A stretch of DNA of 26,646 nt from the NCBI GenBank assembly GCA_001586965.3, contig LUCW03002008.1, forward strand, positions 1 to 26,646. Direction: 5' to 3'. The notes beneath the pieces are model-generated. The model searched no databases and was not told the DNA's origin. It saw only the letters and a program-made list of their open reading frames with translations. Below, one piece after another: positions 1 to 9,667 of the stretch (position 1 is its first letter; each line of letters opens with the position of its first letter). Made by a program: the position numbers and the translations under genes. This DNA is from Sphaeroforma sirkka (Eukaryota; Opisthokonta; Ichthyosporea; Ichthyophonida).

Positions 1-476
1 ATTCGTGAGTTGATGTTTGGGTGATAACGGGGGCAGCTGAAATTCTTGAAAATACATTGATATACGCAAGAACAATTAAATAAATACGTTATAACTCACC
101 TCTTTATATAGGGAATCTTAAATTGCTGTTTACACAATAGTAGCTGCTTTCACATATATCCGATTGAGCTCGTGCACGTAATCACAAGATGTATTTAAAA
201 GTTGAGGAAATCGTTCTCAGTTCTGCATATTGGCGAACACCAGCTACTTCATATTTATGATTGAGTGAGTTTTCCCTTGTACATTGACCAATAATACCCG
301 AATCTTTAATCCCATAATTCTAATTTTGAGTCAACTGCATGACATTGAAAAAATTGCGCTATATTCGGTACAAGGTGCCTGGTATGTCACACACACAGCG
401 AGCTACATATATATTCTGATTAGAGACTGGTACAAAGGTAGTGACTCTTATCAGCAGATCATCAGTAGATACTCAC
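1..476 (-). other. Probable intron and further exon material of the XLF-like gene
   Basis: This stretch lies downstream, in minus-strand sense, of the exon at 477-674. It begins with a strong splice donor (GTGAGT, read from 476 down to 471). A second GTGAGT lies at 99-94 on the same strand, so another exon may end near 100. I tried the obvious AG acceptors between these sites and found no reading frame that clearly continues the XLF fold, so the exon structure is left open. The plus-strand open frame 284-586 has no recognisable content and overlaps the exon on the other strand; I regard it as chance. Confidence 0.3.
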
Positions 477-674
477 CGTGGCTCTTGCCGCTAGCACCTC
501 CTCTGACAGTTGTTCAGACCACATCGACATATCAGAAGGGTCCAAGAGCAATAAATATGTGGACTGAGGTGTGCATAGGAATTTGAGAAGGAGAGTATCT
601 TTCTTGTCAGTAGTAATCGTATTCCACGGCAGGAGTGAGACCTGATAAGCCCAATCGCCTTTTTCTTCTGACAT
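477..674 (-). CDS. First exon of a possible XLF/NHEJ1-like end-joining protein
   Basis: The exon encodes 66 residues from an ATG at 674 (context AAAATGTC) to a phase-0 splice donor, G followed by GTGAGT, at 476-471. The peptide has PW at residues 16-17, then a leucine-rich strand (DTLLLKFLCTP), a second strand (STYLLLLDPSDM), WSEQLSEE at 52-59, and a short helix. Order and spacing match the N-terminal head of XLF/Nej1: an early tryptophan, LL-x-K-F, sY-x-LLL-x-D, W-x-E-x-L. XLF bridges DNA ends with XRCC4 and ligase IV in non-homologous end joining in the nucleus. What is seen is the pattern and the splice site; the family call is inferred from a short fragment and could be wrong. It is the only convincing host exon here and it lies about 440 bp from the minisatellite. 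No later exon could be traced. Confidence 0.45.
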
Positions 675-1117
675 TTTTAAGATTAGCAGCCTTTGAAAGA
701 GGGTCAGCTACGTTCGTGAATGCTATATTCAACCGTATTTAATAGCTGATGTCATCTTTATTGGCTGTGTTGAGGTGGTGACCATGAACCGATAGCCTCG
801 AGCTCGTCAGATTGATCTTGTGAATCAGTACACTCTATAACAATCTGGTGCCAAGTACTTTCATGCATTCATTTGACACTACAATGATAGCGACGGTAAT
901 ATATGTCAAACCCTCCCGTGCTTAACAGGAACGAACATGACATGCAGCAGTATTAAAGATATGTGTATACGTTGCAGTTTGAGTGTAGTAATATGTAAAG
1001 ATGAGAGCGGACATGAACTTCGTTATCGCTCGCATCACATGTGCATCATCCCTAGTAATCTACGCGCCATTTCACCTACTCCAATGGTATCGACAGCATA
1101 CGATAAAGATTATATGA
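675..1117. other. Intergenic stretch, possible upstream region of the XLF-like gene
   Basis: I see no supported gene. The stretch lies immediately 5' of the ATG at 674 in minus-strand sense, so it may hold the promoter or 5' leader of that gene, but no clear TATA element or other motif decides this. A plus-strand open frame (937-1140) runs into the minisatellite and has no recognisable features. Confidence 0.4.
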
Positions 1118-3376
1118 GGCTTTGTATGCCACCGTTGTAGGGTCATTCTATATTTTTTAGGTTTCTGTTTTTTTTTGGCTCTGTATGCCGCCGTTGTAGG
1201 GTCATTCTATATTTTTAGGTTTCTGTTTTTTTGGCTTTGTATGCCGCCGTTGTAGGGTCATTCTATATTTTTAGGTTTCTGTTTTTTTGGCCATGTATGC
1301 CGCCGTGGTAGGCTCATTCTATATTTTAGGTTTCTGTTTTTTTTGGCTTTGTATGCCACCGTGGTAGGGTCATTCTATATTTTTTAGGTTTCTGTTTTTT
1401 TGGCCATGTATGCCGCCGTTGTAGGGTCATTCTATATTTTTAGGTTTCTGTTTTTTGGCTTTGTATGCCACCGTGGTAGGGTCATTCTATATTTTTTTAG
1501 GTTTCTGTTTTTTTGGCCATGTAAGCACCACCGTGGTAGGCTCATTCTATATTTTTAGGTTTCTGTTTTTTGGCTTTGTATGCCACCGTGGTAGGGTCAT
1601 TCTATATTTTTAGGTTTCTGTTTTTTGGCCATGTAAGCCACCGTGGTAGGCTCATTCTATATTTTAGGTTTCTGTTTTTTTGGCCATGTATGCCGCCGTG
1701 GTAGGCTCATTCTATATTTTTAGGTTTCTGTTTTTTTGGCTTTGTATGCCGCCGTTGTAGGGTCATTCTATATTTTTTAGGTTTCTGTTTTTTTTGGCCA
1801 TGTATGCCGCCGTTGTAGGGTCATTCTATATTTTTAGGTTTCTGTTTTTTGGCCATGTATGCCGCCGTGGTAGGGTCATTCTATATTTTTAGGTTTCTGA
1901 TTTTTGGCCATGTATGCCGCCGTTGTAGGGTCATTCTATATTTTTTAGGTTTCTGTTTTTTACCATATATGCCGCCGTTGTAGGGTCATTCTATATTTTT
2001 AGGTTTCTTTTTTTTGGCCATGTATGCCGCCGTTGTAGGGTCATTCTATATTTTTAGGTTTCTGTTTTTTGGCCATGTATGCCGCCGTGGTAGGGTCATT
2101 CTATATTTTTAGGTTTCTGTTTTTTGGCTTTGTATGCCGCCGTGGTAGGGTCATTCTATATTTTAGGTTTCTGTTTTTTGGCCATGTATGCCGCCGTGGT
2201 AGGCTCATTCTATATTTTTAGGTTTCTGTTTTTTGGCTTTGTATGCCGCCGTTGTAGGGTCATTCTATATTTTTAGGTTTCTGTTTTTTGGCCATGTATG
2301 CCGCCGTTGTAGGGTCATTCTATATTTTTAGGTTTCTGTTTTTTGGCCATGTATGCCGCCGTGGTAGGGTCATTCTATATATTTTTAGGTTTCTGATTTT
2401 GGCCATGTATGCCGCCGTTGTAGGGTCATTCTATATTTTTAGGTTTCTGTTTTTTTGGCCATGTATGCCGCCGTGGTAGGGTCATTCTATATTTTTAGGT
2501 TTCTGATTTTTTTTGGCCATGTATGCCGCCGTTGTAGGGTCATTCTATATTTTTTAGGTTTCTGTTTTTTGGCCATGTATGCCACCGTGGTAGGCTCATT
2601 CTATATTTTTAGGTTTCTGTTTTTTTGGCCATGTATGCCGCCGTGGTAGGTTCATTCTATATTTTTTAGGTTTCTGTTTTTTTGGCTTTGTATGCCACCG
2701 TGGTAGGGTCATTCTATATTTTTTAGGTTTCTGTTTTTTTTGGCCATGTAAAGCCACCGTGGTAGGCTCATTCTATATATTTTAGGTTTCTGTTTTTTTT
2801 TTGGCCATGTATGCCGTGGTAGGTTCATTCTATATTTTTAGGTTTCTGTTTTTTGGCTTTGTATGCCACCGTGGTGGGGTCATTCTATATTTTTAGGTTT
2901 CTGTTTTTTGGCCATGTATGCCGCCGTTGTAGGTCTCATTCTATATTTTTTAGGTTTTCTGTTTTTTTTTGGCCATGTATGCCGCCGTGGTAGGGTCATT
3001 CTATATTTTTTAGGGTTTCTGTTTTTTTTGGCCATGTAAGCCACCGTGGTGGGCTCATTCTATATTTTTAGGTTTCTGTTTTTTGGCCATGTATGCCGCC
3101 GTGGTAGGCTCATTCTATATTTTTAGGTTTCTATTTTTTGGCCATGTATGCCGCCGTTGTAGGGTCATTCTATATTTTTAGGTTTCTGTTTTTTTGGCTT
3201 TGTATGCCGCCGTGGTAGGGTCATTCTATATTTTTAGGTTTCTGTGTTTTGGCCATGTATGCCGCCGTGGTAGGGTCATTCTATATTTTTAGGTTTCTGT
3301 TTTTTTGGCTTTGTATGCCACCGTGGTAGGCTCATTCTATACTTTTAGGTTTCTGTTTTTTGGCCATGTATGCCGC
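1118..3376. repeat. Minisatellite, about 40 units of 54-60 bp
   Basis: The unit reads approximately GGCCATGTATGCCGCCGT, TGTAGGGTCATTCTATATTT, TTAGGTTTCTGTTTTTT. I count about 40 full units by the (CC/TTT)-GTATGCC landmark. Units differ at a few linked positions: GGCCATG versus GGCTTTG, CCGCCGTTG versus CCACCGTGG, GGGTC versus GGCTC, and in T-tract length. Some carry TGTAAGCC in place of TGTATGCC. The array ends abruptly inside a unit at 3376, where an LTR begins. Open frames inside it are products of the repeated unit and not genes. Confidence 0.98.
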
Positions 3377-3971
3377 TGTAAACTTCGATGGAAATTACTA
3401 GGTTTCAAACTATATTAAACTAAAATACAATTTAGTCAGTTAGGATTTAGCAGTGGTAGCTTGTGTAAGAATGATCGGGACTGCCTCTTGTTAAGAGCCT
3501 AAATATCCTCGATCACACAGGGCGTACCTCTAGCTGTTGTTTATTGAATAATTTTCACTAGAAGTACTAAGTGTTCATGACCACTTGCCTAATTTGTAAA
3601 TAGACATAATAACGTAAGTCACGTTAATACATTAGCTGATATAAATAAAGTTCCATCTGAAGAATAGTTAAAAAAAGAAAAAGACTTATTGGATTTTGGA
3701 GATTGGCGGGAGGACCAAAATCTATAAGTAGTAGTTCGGAGATTATAAAATTTAGTTTATAATATTCTACATCTACTAATGTCTCAAATAGGTCCAAGTA
3801 GATGAGTCATACCAAATACTCAGGCTATTGGAGCCATCAAAGTGAATTTAGAACACTTTGGAAATATCGGAAAAAGAGCATGTACTAAATTATTTAAAAA
3901 TACAAATAAAACCAATGTATTATCTCAATTGATCTTGATATTTTAGACTGACCGGAGGCCGTATTTCTACA
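3377..3971 (-). repeat. 3' LTR of element A
   Basis: This 595-bp repeat begins TGTAAACTTC and ends TTTCTACA on the plus strand, so in sense orientation it runs TGTAGAAATA to AGTTTACA. It matches 9683-10278 and 18834-19430 in the same orientation, and 14241-14840 and 23389-23986 inverted. Its left end joins the minisatellite in the middle of a unit. An AATAAA is present on the plus strand, but none is obvious in sense, so I cannot place R and U5. Confidence 0.95.
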
Positions 3972-3984
3972 TAGCCCCCAGTAG
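3972..3984 (-). other. Candidate polypurine tract next to 3' LTR
   Basis: In sense orientation the bases directly before the 3' LTR read CTACTGGGGGCTA. The GGGGG core is the only purine-rich stretch at the place where plus-strand DNA synthesis is normally primed. It is short and followed by CTA, so it is a weak tract. Confidence 0.35.
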
Positions 3985-4099
3985 CTTTTAGAACTACGAA
4001 CGTACGTTAAGATACGATCTAGTTGGTAAAGCGAAAACCAAAGTAAAAAACGGTTTCGGTCATGACTTATCTAGTAAGTATGTGCCTATATGTACGAGT

Positions 4100-5844
4100 T
4101 CAAGACTCATGTTGTACTCTATGTCGTTTAGTATTTGGTCCAGTAACCATTTCCGATGTAGGCGCCTTACGTTTATTATTTGGTAAGGTAATAGCCAAAG
4201 GCTGTTCTTCATTAGTAAGTAAGTTTGAACAATTTTCTGCACTGTTGGTAGGCAAATCAGAAAGTTTAGTCACGTAGGAAGTAGGTGGCAAATAGGGAAT
4301 TTCAGATCCGTCAGGGTTTGTAGTCACCTGAGGAAACCCTTTTCGTTTATCTCGTGTGTTCTTATGTAAACGCTTATTCCATTTCTTATTAAAGATACGA
4401 AGAAAGTCGCGAGATTCGCGAAATGCATCGGAGGTTAGCCAAGCTACTGTCCCATCCATGGAACGGGTCTTGTAGTAAGTGTAACCGTCTTCGGATGTTT
4501 TGTCAATTATATCTTTGACTTGTGACTCCATAACTGGTACATCAGAATCAAATGAGCGAGCGAATGAGAGTTCGGAGGTAGGGATACGGTGAGTGCCTAG
4601 ATTGGTTGCGCTAGTACCATCAATGTTATTCACTTCGTAAGTATCACTCTTCTCATCATGGTAGGAAATAACAAAAGGTCCTATCGTCTTAGAAGAGAGT
4701 TCGGTAACGTTGGCGTTTTGATTTATAGTGTTAACGTAATCGCCGACTTTGAACTGAACAATGTTCTTAGTGTTATTCCATCGGTCATACGCTTTAAGTA
4801 GGACGCGATTTTTGTGCTCGAGTAAACAGGGTAAACAACGTTCTGCATATGCTCGATCTTTTTTTTGTAGCCACGGGGTAGCGTGTTTTCGGGCGCAGTT
4901 TTATCAAACGTTGCTTGTAATTCACTATAGCGGCCAAAGAAATAGTGAAACGGGAGTGTTCCAGTTTGAGGATTCATGCAGTTATTCATTTGAGTCTGAA
5001 CCCATTTCAAATGATAAGGCCACATATCCTCAACGTCGTCTAGTGCGGTACGCAAGAGTTTCTTAAGTTCTCTATGACGTGTCTCATTTACACCCTGCGT
5101 TTGAGGTTTGTAAGGAACACCACGCCTATGGGTCATGCCTGATACGAGTATAAGTGCCTCCATTACGTCGGTACAAAACTCACTACCGTTATCAGAACAT
5201 AGTACTCGGGGGAAACCAAAGTCATTGAAGACGTGATAGCATAATTCTGCCACTGTTTGTCGACGTTTGTTCGGTATTGCATAAAGCAAGTTATAGCCCG
5301 AAGCCACACATAAGAAATGACAGATATATACATCGCCAGTATGCTTGGATCGCGGAGTTTAACCAAATCGACTATGACTCGGCGCATCGGTTGGTCTTCT
5401 GTCACACTTTTTAGGGGTGCCCAACCGTATCGCTTGATCTGGTTCTTTTCACAATCAGTACAGCGTCGGTATACTTCACGTATGGTTTTTTTTCAGCGCC
5501 GGGTGATCAAGCCCTGCACGAATAGCCATTTTATAAGTATGCTCATATGCTCGATGCGTTAAATTATGTATAATTTTAACTCTACTTTCGAGCTCCTCTA
5601 AGTCAGTCAGATTCTGCGTAACGCTGGCTGGATGAACCATAGTCCTGTTGGAAAGGGCAACCTCAGTATCAGGAGGGGTAGAGTCCTGAGATACATAATT
5701 GACAACATTGGATTGTTGAAGTATCTTCTTCAGTTGTTTCGCAACTCCTGGCTGTTCTTTAAGCAGCGCTTTAAGTAGTTGAGTGCGAGCTTCAGGTTCT
5801 CTTAGAGTTTTGAGTCTTTGATCCATGGCCTTAGCTAGTTCCAT
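4100..5844 (-). pseudogene. Integrase with chromodomain-like C-terminus, frame-broken
   Basis: This is the 3' part of pol, which inserts the cDNA into host chromatin. In order it shows a leucine- and lysine-rich leader (MELAKAMDQRLK); a zinc finger of H-x3-H (HNLTH) then C-x2-C (CTDC); and the catalytic core with D in VIVDLVKLP, D in CSDNGSEF and E in QTQGVNE, with exactly 35 residues between the last two (D,D35E). A GP(Y/F)-type strand pair follows (FKVGDYVNI, then PFVISYH), and then a chromodomain-like segment (4379-4519: VKDIIDK, YTYYKTRSMDG, VAWLT, FLRIFNKKW). The tail to the stop at 4100 is basic, with NNKRK and NTKRHR clusters. Frames break near 5490, 5355, 4886 and 4828, each by about one base compared with related copies. 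The region around the catalytic D and E (4723-5307) is open here, while in the other copies a missing G near D breaks it. Confidence 0.9.
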
Positions 5845-5877
5845 GTTTTTTACGATCTAATGCCGTTTCAATCGGCA

Positions 5878-7317
5878 TTACCTCGACTGCAATCTTGTTG
5901 GGTGCATGTGTTGTACGAGTCTTGAGCTTTTGTTCAAACTCTTTTTAGACTCCTCTAGTTTAGCTAAGAATTCGGTTGAGGGTTTCCACTTAGTGGTACC
6001 TGCAGGACCGATGCGACAAACAATGGTGTGTTTCCAAGGCGTCTTCTTAATAGAATAGGATCCCTGATACAAGAACGTGTCGGTTTCACGGTCGACATAA
6101 ATAGGTTCGTCTTGAATCATATTAATTAAATCACGTATCCATGGGTCGGAGTTACGTAAGGGACAACACAGCGTAATGGTAGATTTAGTAATATTAACAT
6201 AATTTAACAACTGTGCGATAAGTTGACAAGGTGGGTTAGCCCACGCATTATGCTTTGATAAGTCAAGCTGAAATGCATCACCTTTAGGATGAGTCAACGA
6301 CCTATATTCAGAAACCTGTTTGTTATGTTCTGCGGCGAACATATCAACAGTAAATGGACCCCATCGTGATTGAGCGAGGTTAAACCATTTCTTATTTAGC
6401 ATCCAATCGGTTGCTAATAACTCTTTGACTGTTTTCTGGTAGTCGGGCACAAGTCGAGAGAGCATGTCAGGAAGATGGTTATGTATTCCTGGAATGTGTG
6501 TTATATTAAAAGCGAACTTGGCAATAATGTCATGCCAGCGGCTCACCAACTGTGAATCAGGGTTCATATCTTTTAAGTATGTTAAAGACTTTTGATCACA
6601 GGCGACAGTAAAGTAACTTCCATAAAGGTAGTCTTTAAACTGTCTTAGCGCAGTAACTATAGCAAGGAGCTCTTGTTTAACGGTAGGGTAATTCCGTTGA
6701 CTCTTATTATAACTCTTGCTAAAGAATTGTATGTAGCGCGGTTTACCATTTATCGTTTGATAAAGCACTCCACCTACCGCTCGATCTGAAGCGTCGGTTG
6801 CTACTTGGAATGGGACACCATCCACAGGGTACTGCATGATGGGTGCGTCCATTACTTTACTTTTGACTAGTTTAAATGCATCATCACATTCTTTAGTCCA
6901 AAGCTTTCCCAAAGGTCCTTTGTGCAGCCGTAGGTGACTGAAAGGCTTTAAGTAATGAGAAAGATGCGGTACCGAATCCGAGAAGAAGTTAACAAACCCA
7001 CACACAGAGTTCACATCTCTTCCAGTAATTGGTGTTGATAAATCCAACAGAAACTGTTTCTTGCCAGGATCAATTTCTACCCCTGCTGCAGATACTTTGT
7101 AGCCAAGTAAGTGTATAGTATCTTTAGCAAAAGAACACTTGTCTTCGTTAATCTTAAGTTTAGCATGATTAAGTCGCTTTAAGACTTCTTTAACGAGTTT
7201 AGCATGTTCATGTGCTGTCTTTGTAAAGATAACTATATCATCTAAATAGACTGATACGTTATACGACAGGTCCGCAAATAGTTCCATCATAACTTGTTGG
7301 AAGAAAGAAGGTAACAT
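5878..7317 (-). CDS. Pol: RT palm/thumb, RNase H and Dam-methylase-like domain
   Basis: The 479-codon open stretch starts inside RT. YLDD (residues 24-27) is the RT catalytic box. RNase H follows at about 168-290 with D175 (ATDAS), E216 (KQELLAI), D241 (ACDQKSL) and D284 (LPDMLSR), the full acidic set, so it should be able to remove RNA from RNA-DNA hybrids. Residues 318-400 (6118-6366) form an extra domain: WGPFTVDMFAAEHN, then DAFQLDLS, then AWANPPCQL. This is the layout of Dam-type N6-adenine methyltransferases (an FDVDxFA-like strand and an NPPY-like motif), and of the methyltransferase-like domain known after RNase H in DIRS retroelements. The cysteine in NPPC replaces the usual aromatic residue, so catalysis is uncertain. 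The frame is open for the whole length. A run of A's (sense) after the domain shifts the link to integrase. Confidence 0.93.
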   Translation of the reverse strand: MLPSFFQQVMMELFADLSYNVSVYLDDIVIFTKTAHEHAKLVKEVLKRLNHAKLKINEDKCSFAKDTIHLLGYKVSAAGVEIDPGKKQFLLDLSTPITGRDVNSVCGFVNFFSDSVPHLSHYLKPFSHLRLHKGPLGKLWTKECDDAFKLVKSKVMDAPIMQYPVDGVPFQVATDASDRAVGGVLYQTINGKPRYIQFFSKSYNKSQRNYPTVKQELLAIVTALRQFKDYLYGSYFTVACDQKSLTYLKDMNPDSQLVSRWHDIIAKFAFNITHIPGIHNHLPDMLSRLVPDYQKTVKELLATDWMLNKKWFNLAQSRWGPFTVDMFAAEHNKQVSEYRSLTHPKGDAFQLDLSKHNAWANPPCQLIAQLLNYVNITKSTITLCCPLRNSDPWIRDLINMIQDEPIYVDRETDTFLYQGSYSIKKTPWKHTIVCRIGPAGTTKWKPSTEFLAKLEESKKSLNKSSRLVQHMHPTRLQSR

Positions 7318-7898
7318 GTGTAAGCCTTCAGGTGCACCTTTAAACTGGTACTTCTTACCTTGCCAAGTAAAGGAAAAGTATTTCCTATGAGGCTGATATA
7401 TTTGTAGTTGATGGAATGCAGCTTTTAAGTCTATCTTGGAAAAGATAGTCGCACCTCCATTTTGCGTAGTATCTCGCTTATCTTAGGTAAGGGAAAACTA
7501 TGTTGCGGAATTAGTTTGTTGATTGGCGACAGGTCTAGTACTACTCTTGTTTTACTAAACGTTCCATCAGATTTATATTGATCGACCGCTAAGAGAGCTA
7601 AGTTAACTGGGGTTGCATCATAATTGATTTCAATTAGACCCTGTTTTAACCAATCTTCGATTTGGGTTTTGACAACGTCTTTGTGTCTCCAACTCACGTA
7701 GTTATGTGAAGGACACTTTAACTTAGAGAAGTCGACGTTTGTTAAGTCAAGTCTAACGTACCCATTAGAGAACTTAAACATACACCAGTCAGTTATTGCA
7801 ATCTTCCTGTTTTGTATAATTAAGTCCATAATTATATCGGTGAAGTGCGGAATCATATCCTTTGCTTCACCTTCCGGAGGTTTAGGTATCTTTAACAT
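7318..7898 (-). pseudogene. Pol: N-terminal RT fingers/palm, one frameshift
   Basis: This segment encodes the first part of reverse transcriptase. The open stretch 7431-7898 (155 codons) carries the connection from protease and the fingers. It includes IEDWLKQGLIE, the DGTFSKTRVVLDLSPINKL motif that shapes the nucleotide pocket, and PLPKISEIL. The palm strand with the first catalytic Asp (KIDLKAAFHQ) and the FKGAPEGL motif lie just downstream in the frame of the 5878-7317 stretch. The frame changes near 7455, where one G appears lost from a run (ATGGAGG). The segment overlaps the end of the protease frame by 7 bases in a different frame, so protease and RT may be joined by another indel or by frameshifting. 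Confidence 0.9.
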
Positions 7899-8316
7899 AT
7901 TATCATCTGACTGATCTTTATTCGGGTCAGCCCATTAGGCAGACCAGTGAGTGTTATACCTAAACTGAGAAGATCAGTCATACCTATAATTAAATCGTAT
8001 TTCTGAGACATGTCAGTAACGATTAGGTGAGTCTTCACTTCTCTTCTATCTGACAGCATTATGTGTGCATAGTCAATGGCTTGTTCGCAAGTAGTAACTT
8101 TGCCATTTCCCAAGATTAAATCAGTTGTTTCGTTATGGACAGCCATATCTGTAGCGTAGGCTACTCGGCATGAGATAGCAGAGACTTCAGCCCCTGGATC
8201 AAATAGTGCCATAACTTTTTTTCTCCATTTACGAAAACTGTTTGAAAGATACGTTCATCTCCTTTGGTATAGATTTTATTGAACATTTTCTCATAATCTT
8301 GCTCTAGTGCGCACAT
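7892..8316 (-). pseudogene. Retroviral-type aspartic protease, with DPGA active site
   Basis: The open stretch 7892-8212 (106 codons from an internal ATG) carries ALFDPGAEVSAIS followed about 60 residues later by YDLIIGMTDLLSLG. These are the active-site and ILG-like motifs of retropepsins, which cut Gag and Pol polyproteins during particle maturation. An upstream ATG at 8316, ten bases past the gag stop, opens a lead-in that joins this frame through a run of seven A's (sense; plus-strand T's at 8216-8222) with a one-base shift. The active-site triplet is DPG; DTG or DSG is usual. The residue after Asp normally supports the dimer, so the proline is odd. No second copy is available for comparison because element 2 has lost this region. 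Confidence 0.8.
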
Positions 8317-8325
8317 ATGGTACTG

Positions 8326-9667
8326 TCAGTGCTTAACTTGGACGTCTGGTAAGTCCTTGCACTCCTCTTTGTGCCAACCGTTAGTACCCTTGCAAGTAGC
8401 ACACTCTTTTCATATAGTGTCCAAAATCTGGCTTGCCTGGTGCACACTTAACAGGGTCGTGTCTACCATTCCACTTGCCATTACGTTTTGTGAGGTTGTA
8501 ACCACACTTCTTGCAAGGCGCTCTCACCTTCTTATCACCTTTCGGTTCGGTAGAAGTAGAGCCAGTACCCCCTCCAGTAGTAGTGCGAGGTTTCTTAGAA
8601 CTACGCGCAGTATTAGTCTCTACTGCGTTTCGCTTAGTGGGCTGGGTGTATCTCGTGGTACTAAGTACTCTAGTAGAGGAATTGGTATGCTTGTGAACTA
8701 TCTTCTCAAAGACAGACCAAGGCATAGATCGCAAATCACCATAGGCGATGATGCCATCATTGACTTTCTTAAAGAGGTTAGCTCCCAGAGTCTCCATCAT
8801 CTGACAAATTAATAAATATTCGCCAGTATAGGTACGACCACCCATCCGAGTATTCATATGTGTCATATGAGCTAGAGCACCTCGAATAGTGGTATCGTTC
8901 GCAAAGAACTTGCGAGACTCTAGAAGTTCACGGTCACGTGCATCTTCAAAAAAAAAAGGTGTTAAGTATATTATCACGCAACTGGTGCCAGGGTAGGGCT
9001 TTCCAGTTGGGTTCATGAGCCTTCAAGATAGTTCGCCATTCACCTGGCTCACAGAAATGAATAAAGGCATTCATCATCTGCTTATCCCTAAGGCTGGCAG
9101 ACTCCTTAAGTTGGTCGAAGGCCTTCAGTGTCTCCACTGTACTCTCATTAGTAGAGAAATCGACCTCAGCCTGCGCGTTACCTAGCTGCTTTATAAAGCT
9201 TGGTTCTAAGTGTTCACGAGGCTCATGCTCAGTGCTACGGGCTGCTAGTGCCAAGATGGTGTCTATTTCCTTTCTCTTGTTATCGATTAGATAGCGAATG
9301 TTATCCGCTTTCCTATCGTCAAGGTCAGAGTCATTCAATAGACGGTCCTCAAGGACTTGCATACCAGATCGTAATAGCCTGAGACGAGTATGTCTGGTTC
9401 TCACTTCCTCATCCTCAGGATTAGAGCGGGAACTCTCTAACGAGGTACTGGTGTAGCGATTGCCAAAATCGTGATTACCAGGGTTAGTTGGCAAATGAGG
9501 GTCGATATTACGAGGATGGTAAGCCTCATCGAGTTCCATACGATCATATCCTCTGACAGGGTTAGGTTTGTCAAGAGGATGGTCGATGTAGCATCATCAG
9601 AGCTATAGAGATTAAATTTTGAAATATTATCTCTCTCGCCAGTGGTAATTGGCTTAGTGGTAAACAT
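8326..9667 (-). pseudogene. Gag with two C-terminal zinc fingers, frame-broken
   Basis: Gag starts at the ATG at 9667 (MFTTKPITTGERDN), only 15 bases inside the 5' LTR, and stops at 8326-8328. It would be about 440 residues. The middle is helical and charged (EDRLLNDSDLDDRKADNIR), followed by a capsid-like part (FIHFCEPGEWRTILKAH, PWHQLRDNILNTFF) and a basic Ser/Thr-rich linker (SSKKPRTTTGGG). It ends with two zinc-binding motifs, C-x2-C-x14-H-x4-C (8444-8515) and C-x2-C-x6-H-x3-C (about 8355-8400), neither with the standard knuckle spacing. Frame changes occur near 9590, at the A-run 8948-8957 (10 A's here, 7 in element 2) and near 8408 (an extra T). Element 2 reads correctly at the first and last of these, so they are private to this copy. 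Confidence 0.88.

Noticed and set aside
2288-2649. Open frames with repeating peptides (YIFRFLFF) in the minisatellite
   Set aside because: They arise from the repeated 55-bp unit and break wherever the T-tract length changes; no start context or conservation supports translation.
1118-3376. CRISPR-like array
   Set aside because: Units are directly adjacent with no unique spacers; it is a plain tandem repeat in a eukaryotic context.
8948-8957. Run of ten T's in gag sense as a programmed frameshift site
   Set aside because: It lies in the middle of gag where no second product would be expected, and run lengths differ between copies (10 and 7); homopolymer error or mutation is simpler.
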